Assembly (NCBI GenBank): GCA_973895155.1
Contig: OZ316893.1
Location: forward strand, 21,452,001 to 21,516,000
Source of the DNA: Marsupella aquatica
Lineage: Eukaryota; Marchantiophyta
Length of the DNA: 64,000 bases
Direction: 5' to 3'
Below are positions 56,510 through 64,000 of this stretch, piece by piece. Made by a program: the position numbers and the translations under genes. The notes beneath the pieces were generated by a model. The model ran no database searches and was not told the DNA's origin. It worked only from the letters and a program-made list of their open reading frames with translations. Within the stretch, counting starts at the first letter, position 1. Every line of letters begins with the position of its first letter.

Positions 56510-56854
56510 TGTTAGGATTTACTCTTAGGTCTAGAGTTACGACTGTACCATAGTTAAGGCTAACCTTAGTTGCAGACTTGGTTAGGTTAGTCATGTTGTG
56601 CACACTCTATAACCAAACGGTGTTTGCTTGGAGAGGTGGAACTCAGGCTCATTCTTACGGAGCTAGTTGAGAGATAGAGAGAGCTTGTGCTGTGGATGCT
56701 TGGTATGGCCGGTCGGCCTAGAGTGCAGTAAAGCTCTTGTGTGTTCCCGTGGACGTAGCCTCATGTGGAGGTGAACCACGTATCTCTTTGTGTCGACTCT
56801 TGTGCGTTGGATGGTTCATGGGCTTGCCGTTGCAATTGTCGTCGATGCTCAACA
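56510..56854 (+). repeat. 3' LTR of the copia element
   Basis: 345 bases, differing from the 5' LTR at six positions, all transitions (two in CG, two in CTG and two in other contexts). Confidence 0.95.
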
Positions 56855-56859
56855 ATACA

Positions 56860-58410
56860 GGTCCCCAATTTGTCTCTTAGCAAATGAGTCCAGCTACACT
56901 TGCTGCAATTAGGGTTACAAGACGTTGGGGGCCATAAAAGGATTCTAAAAATCTTTTAACCCTAACAGGTACAGTATCTTTAGTATCTCAAACGAAAGTC
57001 AAGCTTGCTTTGGTGAAAAGTTCACAAACGCCCCTGCACTCTAATGCCCGACCGACACTTGACTGGCAGGCCAAAGAACTACCTGACTTACACATGTGAT
57101 GGACCCTTAGAAAATGAGTCCAGTATCACTTGGTACAGTTAGTTTACAAGGTGTTGGGGCCCATAAAAGGCTTTCAAAAATTCTTCTAGCCCTGTTGCAC
57201 TATGTTTAGTGTCTCAAATGGCACTCAAATTTGCTTTTGAGAAATAAGTTCCCCCACACTCTTGTAAAGTCCCAAACGAGCCTTGACTGGCCTGAATAAT
57301 AACAATGGAATTGTAAAATTTGTTGAAGCTTGAGAGCATTTAAAAGCCACCCTAACTCTATTGTCCCTAACAAGACTTGACTCGTCCAAGCAATAATAAT
57401 AGAGGTGTAATCTTACTTTAAAAGAGCAAACCCCAAGTTAATGTTGGGGTCTAGGCTTCTAGAGTGAACCCAAAGACTCATCAATATTATGTATGTCAAA
57501 TGATAATTATCCATGCTTTTTGTCATGGTTTCTATTTACATTCAAAGGATGTGCATTAGGCTCATCCTTGGTGAGACCGAAGAACCTTTAAAAACACACC
57601 CACCCTAATTCCGTTGTCCCGAGACTTGATTACAGTAGTCTTGTAAAGCCCCCTTAACCATATTGTCCCAAACAAGCCTTGACTGGCCTGAGTGATAACG
57701 ATCGAACTGAAATCTTTCGTGAAGCCGGGGAACCGTTAAAATGGACCCTAACTCTATTGTCCCGAACGACTTGACTCGCCGGATTAATAATATTAGAACT
57801 GTAATTTATCGTGAAGCCGGAGAACCGTTAGCCACCCTAACTCTATTGTCCCGAACGAGACTTGACTCGCCGCCTCAATAATAATTACAGAACTGAACTC
57901 TTTCGTGAACCCGGCGAACCGTTAAAAGCCACCCTAACTCTATTGTCCCTGACAGACTTGACTCGCCGGAGCAATAATAAGAGAACTGTAATCTTCCGTG
58001 AAGACCGCCGGGGAACCGTTAAAAACCACCCTAAGTCTGTTCTCCCGAACAGACTTGCCTCGCCGGAGTAATAATACTAATAAGAGAACTGTAATCTTTC
58101 GTAGCAGCGGAACCGTTAAAAGCCACCCTAACCCCGTTGTCCCCAACGAGACTCGAGTCGCCGGAGCAATAATACTCCCGTAGAACTGTACTAATCGTTC
58201 GTGAAGCCCGCCGGGGAACCAAAAACTCTGTTGTCCCCAACGCGACTTGAGTTGCCGGAGAAATAATACTCCCGTAGAACTGTAATAATCTTTCGTGAAG
58301 GCCGCCGGGGAACATCAAACTCTGTTGTCCCGAACTCGGCTTGAGTCGCCGGAGGGAGAAAATGGAACTGTAATAATATGTTTCGCGGTACCGGGGAACC
58401 GTTCTGCTGC
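56860..58410. repeat. ~90-bp tandem repeat array, about ten graded copies
   Basis: Units contain CCACCCTAACTCTATTGTCC, then GACTTGACTCGCCGGAG, then CAATAATAA, GAACTGTAATCTTTCGTGAAG and GGGGAACCGTTAAAA. Copies are clearest at 57700-58320. They become diverged and lose parts towards 56900, and the last (58320-58410) runs into the leader of the ARID gene. A related fragment lies at about 47860-47900. Confidence 0.85.
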
Positions 58411-58905
58411 TTTACAGTCTCCCCAACGTCCGGAGAGCGAAACACCGACTGACTGTTGAGGAGAGTGTCTGGAGAGGGGGGGGGTGGGGGGAGAGAAAAT
58501 CTTCGAGCAAGATCGGGATTTGGGGTGGCGCAAGATTGGGGATTTGGTTGGGCCCGCTCGCTTGCCCGTTGGTGGTGGTTCCCTTGCCTGCCTGCCCGCC
58601 TTACGTGGGTGTGTGCGTGCGTCCCTCTGCTCCTGCTCCTGCTGTGCAGCGCGAGCGAGCGGGCGAGCGAGAGAGCGAGAGAGCAGCGAGCGAACGAGCG
58701 AAGAGTAAGTATCTGATTCGGAGCTTTGGCGTCGTCGCTCCCTTTTCTTCGTGCGTGTTTTGTTCGCGCTTTTGATCGGGACGGTCTCTCCTCCAAGAGA
58801 ATGAATGGGAGGTTTGCTAGCGTGAGAGAATGAGAGCAGTTGCTGGTGGAAAGGCTACACACAGTGCTGTTTGCAGAGCCGCTTATTCCATGGAGAGTTA
58901 TTAGA

Positions 58906-58948
<43 letters not shown>

Positions 58949-60054
58949 TCGCGAAAATAATTTTCTTCTCCTGGCTTTTATTTTGCGCTTCCGTCGGCTC
59001 TTGTAGGGTTTTGCTCGACTCTGCTCGGTTAGTTGGTTAGTTCTGGCCGCTGGAGTGACTGACTGGTCGCGCATTGTGTCGAGCTGTGCTGCTGCCATCG
59101 GCTCCAGTTTGTGGAGCAGTGTGGAGAGTGAGAGCCGCTACCTCGGTGTTTGTGTCTGTTGTGGAGTCCGTTCCACTCTGCTCGTGGGGTTAGTTTGACC
59201 CACCGCTCGAGTGTGCATTGCAATACTGCAGGCTCCAGCCTCCTGCACGCGCGCGAGAGAGAGAGCCTGGCTCGCGTTCGTTCTTTCTGAAGCCACGTCA
59301 CCGCAAAAATACGAGCGAGACAAGTCGAGTGGTGATATCCCAGCGAGCAACCGTTACTGCTACTACTACTACCAGTGCTCCTCCTGTCTCGATTAATTAA
59401 CGTGAGTTTTCCTCTTGCCTGGCCTGGCCTGATTGCTTGCTTGCGTGACTGCTTGACAATCTGCCTGCTGCTCGTTTGCGAGTTTTTTTTTTTCCCCTTC
59501 GTTCTTTGGTAGGAGTTCTCCACCAAGCAAAGCGGTGGCAGGGAAGGAAGAGAAGAAGGAAGGGTGTGCGGTGGTGCTACTGTTGTGTATGGGTGTGGTG
59601 TGCTGTGTGGTTTCTGTAGAGTACTGACGAAGGGGAGTGCTCAATTGTTAGGTCGTCGTCGTCCGTTCGTCCGTTCGTTCGTTGAGGGTTGGTTTTTGGT
59701 TCGTTGGGTTGTGTTTCAGCCGCCCATTTTGCCAAGATCTTTCGATGACTCGGTGATCTTCGTCGTCTTTTCTCTTGAAGTAAGAGATTGGCGGGGGCTT
59801 GGGTGTCTTCGCTGGGCTTGACTGGCTTGGCTTGGGCTGTCCCTCCCTCCCTCTCCCGCTAGGTTGGTGGCTGGCTGGGTGGCTGCTCTGCTCTGCTCTG
59901 AACTGCTGCTTCTGTGGCCTGCTCGGTTGGTGTCTTCTGGGACAACTACAATGCACACACTATTAATAATTACTACTGTGCCTGTTCGCGGTGACGAAAA
60001 TCAAATCAAGACCTCTTGAACCCACGCATCTTGTCACAGACGAATTCGGTTGTC
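58411..60054 (+). promoter_or_regulatory. Promoter and 5' leader of the ARID gene, probable 5' UTR intron
   Basis: GC-rich and free of a long coding frame of known type. A (GA)n run is at about 58912-58944. A donor GTGAGT at 59402 and an acceptor TTGTCACAG ending at 60039 suggest a 5' UTR intron just before the ATG at 60055. Short upstream ORFs occur (for example ATG at 58801, ten codons). The transcription start is not determined. Confidence 0.5.
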
Positions 60055-63000
60055 ATGACAGAACCGGAAACTGAAACCAAAAGTGGGCCGCCATCGGTTG
60101 CCATCGAGACGAGCCAGCTTTTTGCTTCTGCGGAGGAGACCGAGACCGAGGAGGGAGGGGGAGGAGAAGAAGAAGTAGAGGAGCATCAGGAGCAGGAGAC
60201 GAAGGAAGAGAAGGAAGAGGAAGAGAAGGAAGAAGAGGAAGAGAAGGAAGAAGAGGAAGAGGAGCAGCAGGAGGAAGAAGGGCCTGAAGAGGAGGAAGAA
60301 GCAGTTGTTGCGAAAGAAGAGCAGGACCAGCAGCAGCAGCAGTCTACCTCACCCACAGAAATCGTTGAACAGGTCGAAGAACCGAAGGAGCAGGCTGAGT
60401 ATGTGAGCAGCAACAACATTAGTAACAACAAGGAGGGCCCCATACCTAGAAAGGCTGTGAAAGACGAAGGCAAGAAAGAAGATGAGAAGACAAGACAAGA
60501 TAACAATAAAAAAGTGGATGAGAAGAAAATTGAGGTAACGAAAGTCGAAGCTAAAAGAGAAAAAGCGGAACGGAAGGTTGTGAAAGTAGAAGACAAGAAA
60601 GTAGCGATAGGGAAAACAGTCGGAGGAGTACCAGGAACAGCAGAACAGAAACACGAGATGAGGGATAGAATGGAGGACGTTGAGGAGGAAGAAGAGGAGG
60701 AGGTTGAGGAGGAAGAGGAGGAGGAAGAAGTCTTAGAAGAAAAAGAAGAGGAAGAAGAAGAGGAGGAAGAGGAACAAGAAGAGGAAGAGGAAGAAGAGCC
60801 AGAGCAACAATTGCAACTGCAACAGGTCATATCGAAGGAGGAGAAGATGGTTGAGGAGGAGGAGGAAGAGGATGAGGAAGACGATGCCGGCGAAGAGGAT
60901 GAACTCAACGAAAGAGATGGGTCTCCTGAGGAACAGCTTGCCTTTACGAGGGCGCTGAAGGCTTTTTTCAAAGATAGGCGTATGGACTATAAAGCTCCCA
61001 AATTTTACGGGGAAGAACTCAACGTTCTCAAGTAAGAAACCTACCACGACTTCCTAACTACATTCTGGAATCTGGAAGCGCTCCTGTCGTCAATTGTTAG
61101 AGGCTCCAGTTTTCCGTGTCGTTTGTGCCACCATGATGACATGTACGACTCTCCTCTTGGAGCCCACATTTCTCACTATGTGATTCAAGAAGATGGTTGA
61201 CGATCATCGGTAGGCAACGTCGTCTGTTATCGAGCAACCAGGCTGTGGTTGACTTCCGATTTGCCCCGCAAGTATTGATTTGTAAGGATCCGGGGGCAGC
61301 ATTCCTTTCCTGCTTGCTCGAGCCGGTGGATCTTGATCAGTATAGTTACCGTGCGAACAAAATATACTACCTTGTAACTCCCTGCAACCGACTAGGCCTT
61401 GTTTTAGAGATAGTCGTTGAAATGGAGGTAAACCTGTGAAGGTGATTTACCCCACTCTGTTCGAATGTTTTATGTGGATCAATTTCTACACCTGTGATAA
61501 GTTTGTGGGTCCCATGTTTATGTTGTGAAGTACTCTTCTCGCTAGTAGGTGGTGCTTTGAACAATATGTAGATGGAAACTGACTTTCGCACCTTTTAAAT
61601 TTATGCAATTGAAATGGGAACCACCTCTGGAGGTATCCTTCATGTATGGGAATCCGTAAAATTTGATTTCGTTGCGTGCTTCCAAATTAGTAAGCTCAGA
61701 TTTCGTTGTTGTTCGCTCGTGATTGGTAGGTTATGGAGGGCAGTAACTTCACTGGGAGGATATGAGCAGGTGCGTTAAGCTTTGCTTTGTTGGAATCGAC
61801 GATGCACAGTTGAAACTGGAAGTAATCTCTCATAGATTACGAATAGCTGACCTCGGGGCATCGCTCTTAAGTTGTCTTCAACGACCAGAGTAGCATTACC
61901 TGACATGCGTCCAAACGGCCACATTTAATCTTTGCGTTAATGCTGGAGTGTGGATTTGTGCGTAGCTGGGACAATTTCTGTGAGTGATTTGTGCGGTACT
62001 GGAACATTGATGGCGATTGGGCATAAAATTGTAGTAAGCACTAAAGCTGTGATGTTTCCCTGCAGGTCACTGCCGGCAAGTTGTGGCGGAAAGTTGGTGA
62101 ACAGTTTCAACCCCCAAAGTGAGCATGCCGCTGAATCGAATTCTAAGTTAGTATTGTCGTTTAAAAATAAGTCTTGAGCGTGGCTAGGGTACTTTCCTGT
62201 CTTCCATTTATCTGCTCGCGAGCACATTCCGATAGGTTGCTTATGTGACATAGTCTGTGTCTCATGAAATCTCGAAAATCTCAGGTTGTTGAATGCAACA
62301 ATACAAGCATTTATTCTGGTTGTCTATCGGGTGCAGGATAATGTTCTTATTTACCTTGAAATGGCCTCAATGATTGTGATTCACGTTTTCTGTTTTGGCT
62401 AACATTTAAGATACCTTTGAGTGATTAGACGAAGTTATCTTTCAAGATCATTGAGCTTACTCGCTTCGCATGCTGCGACGGTTAAATCCTTAAGCTGCGT
62501 TTGAGATACGGATATCATATCTGACTTGGCTTTGTGCCTGTCTTGTCTCAGGACATGTACCACACTTTCATGGTCATTTCGCGGCTTTTATGAAAAGGTA
62601 TGAACAGACCTACGGTTAAATTGCTATATTGTCTTCATCTCAAGGTGCATTAACCACCTCCTTTCCTGTATCACTACTTATAGCTATGACGGAAATTAGA
62701 TAACTGCTCTCTTTCGGTGATGTAGTCTTTAGATTCTCAATCAGATTTCAGTGCAGCTTTATCACATTTTCATGCTTTAATTACAGTAACGCTCGTGGAG
62801 TATTCACACGTCGACTTCATCTCGAGACTAGAATTCTCCAGACCCTTTGACGCAGTGTGCTAAACATCCGGACCACTGACAACTGTTTCTGTCCTTGCAG
62901 GCATTGCTGGAGTACGAGAGGTATCAAGCAGGTGTTTCTTATCCTGCTAGTTCTCAACCAGATGGTACAATATCGGGAACTGACAGCCAAGCTGCGATGT

Positions 63001-64000
63001 CTCCTAATACTCCTTCATCACAGGTAGGCTATTGCTTTGGCTCATAGCTAGTATACTTAACACAAGCAGGTAGGGATAGAGCTCAATGGGATGCCTCGAA
63101 ATAGTGCAGCATTAATACAAAGTTGCAAAGTAACTTTCAGAATGTGTTCAACCGGTAGACATGGGCTGCCACGTTACCCATCACAGTGATCTTTAAGTGG
63201 TGTTTTTTTCTATTTATTTCTTCTCTTTACGTGACCCAAATGTCACTAGGCCCTGGAAAGCTTAACAACTGGCATGATCCAAACTCGTTATGTTTCTCTG
63301 GGGGATGAGGAGTGGGTCTGTGGAGGAGTTGTTTGCAAGATGACTCTCGTTGATGATTCCTCTCTGTGGATGCAGTGTTGTCCTTTATTGTAACTATCTG
63401 TGTGTGCTGTCCCCTTACATCTTACAGCCTAGTTCAACACCAGCATCTGGGTCAGGGAGAATGCGAAGAGATGCCGCAACTCGTGCCATGCATGGTTGGC
63501 ATGTTCAACGACTGGGCAACGGAGAAGTTGGGGATCCTGTCGTCAAGGTAATAGATGTCCTTCACATTTGTGATTTCTTTCTGATGGGGTGATTTGTTTA
63601 AAGGTGTTTATGCTGTCTGCTGTTTCTCAGAGCTCGTCTCGTAAGGTTTAGAAGATATGAGCTGGTCCTGAAGTTGGTAATATATCTTGCAGGAGAGGCC
63701 TGTGCCATCGAAAAAGGAGAAGCAATTGAAGAATTTGGGTACACTCCACTTTTACTTGATGCCAACTCGATACCACTTGTATCTCATGCGTGCTTGTGCT
63801 CTGCTGCTCAGTTTTAAACTCCGGACTGACTTATCCCATGGACAATTACTGTATGATTAACGTCAAGGCATGGCGTTAACAGTTGGATCAAAGCGAAAAG
63901 AGACGGTTTCACTTGTCGAGAGAGCAGTGAAGGTGGCCCGTGCCAAAGGTTCCAAAGGATCTCGGTCTCTTTCTCTGGATGAGGTCCCCACAGGGAAGGC
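60055..64000 (+). CDS. ARID/BRIGHT-domain DNA-binding protein with acidic N-terminus, eight exons, 3'-truncated by window
   Basis: Exons: 60055-61031, 61730-61769, 62066-62118, 62552-62597, 62901-63023, 63428-63547, 63693-63738 and 63868 to beyond 64000. All have GT-AG ends and matching phases. Residues ~35-290 are very Glu-rich with Lys/Arg patches. The ARID domain starts at ~298 and is split across exons 1-5: KAPKFYGEELNVLK, LWRAVTSLGGYEQ, VTAGKLWRKVGEQFQPPK, TCTTLSWSFRGFYEK, ALLEYERY. Exon 6 encodes SGSGRMRRDAATRAMHGWH, a block I know from plant ARID proteins ending in an Hsp20/alpha-crystallin-like domain, which would follow after 64000. Role: nuclear AT-rich DNA binding, chromatin-associated. 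The ATG at 60055 is the first in frame. Confidence 0.92.

Larger units (their letters stand above)
50591..56854 (+). mobile_element. Ty1/copia LTR retrotransposon, complete ends, inactivated
   Basis: 6264 bp with two 345-bp LTRs (TG...CA) and the target duplication ATACA at 50586-50590 and 56855-56859. Domains are in copia order: gag with CCHC knuckle, protease, integrase, reverse transcriptase, RNase H. The two LTRs differ at only six positions (~1.7%), all transitions, so insertion is fairly recent. The coding region nevertheless has about eight premature stops and two frame changes. It has a ~1.17-kb leader with a hairpin-forming minisatellite. The copy cannot encode a complete polyprotein. 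Confidence 0.96.

Noticed and set aside
58191-58862. 223-codon minus-strand frame over the tandem array and ARID leader
   Set aside because: Consists of repeat units and Ser/Arg low-complexity sequence; antisense to the ARID promoter/leader.
60186-60971. Long minus-strand Ser-rich frame
   Set aside because: It is the antisense of the Glu-rich (GAG/GAA) exon of the ARID protein; poly-Ser is a composition artefact.

Overview
This is nuclear DNA from a streptophyte (green-plant lineage). The genes have GT-AG introns with phase-consistent splice sites. Leaders are rich in CT/GA. The protein families are plant ones: a PHD-finger homeodomain protein of the HAT3.1/PRHA type, an ARID protein of the kind that in plants carries an Hsp20-like tail, TIM22, and a basic-secretory-protein metallopeptidase. 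A DUF308/HdeD-type membrane protein and a DNA-methyltransferase-carrying retrotransposon lean towards a non-seed plant or charophyte alga, but the sequence alone does not settle this. Only six host genes lie in 64 kb; the rest is transposons and old repeats.

Layout. 1-~6000: the 3' part of a Ty3/gypsy LTR retrotransposon whose order is protease, C5-cytosine DNA methyltransferase (DNMT), reverse transcriptase, RNase H, integrase, PHD finger. It is broken by stops and frameshifts. 6000-10300: old repeats, two tandem arrays and a large inverted repeat. 10313-12622: six-TM HdeD-like gene. 14256-17980: a complete 3.7-kb non-coding LTR element (138-bp LTRs, AATAT target duplication) with an internal TTTACAC-rich stretch. 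19500-20917 (-): a SRPBCC/Bet v 1-fold gene. 21.7-32.7 kb: gene-poor, with foldback repeats and a tRNA-derived SINE. 32773-33741 (-): metallopeptidase with an octapeptide-repeat N-terminus. 37345-37836: TIM22. 41998-44007: PHD-homeodomain protein. 50591-56854: a complete but inactivated Ty1/copia element (345-bp LTRs, ATACA target duplication). 56.9-58.4 kb: a tandem array running up to the leader of the ARID gene, whose coding part starts at 60055 and runs off the window after eight exons.

The best candidate for an unusual system is the gypsy element. It carries both a DNA-methylation writer (DNMT motifs I, IV, VI, VIII, IX/X in canonical order) and a putative histone-tail reader (PHD) in one pol region. 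DNMT capture by retrotransposons has been reported before in dinoflagellates and charophytes; the pairing with a PHD finger is the part I do not recognise. Premature stops in this element and in the copia element can nearly all be explained by C-to-T or G-to-A transitions, often at CAG, which fits decay of methylated cytosines.

The host genes show no operon-like relation. Their likely sites of action are membranes (HdeD-like), mitochondrion (TIM22) and nucleus (PHD-homeodomain, ARID); the other two are uncertain.
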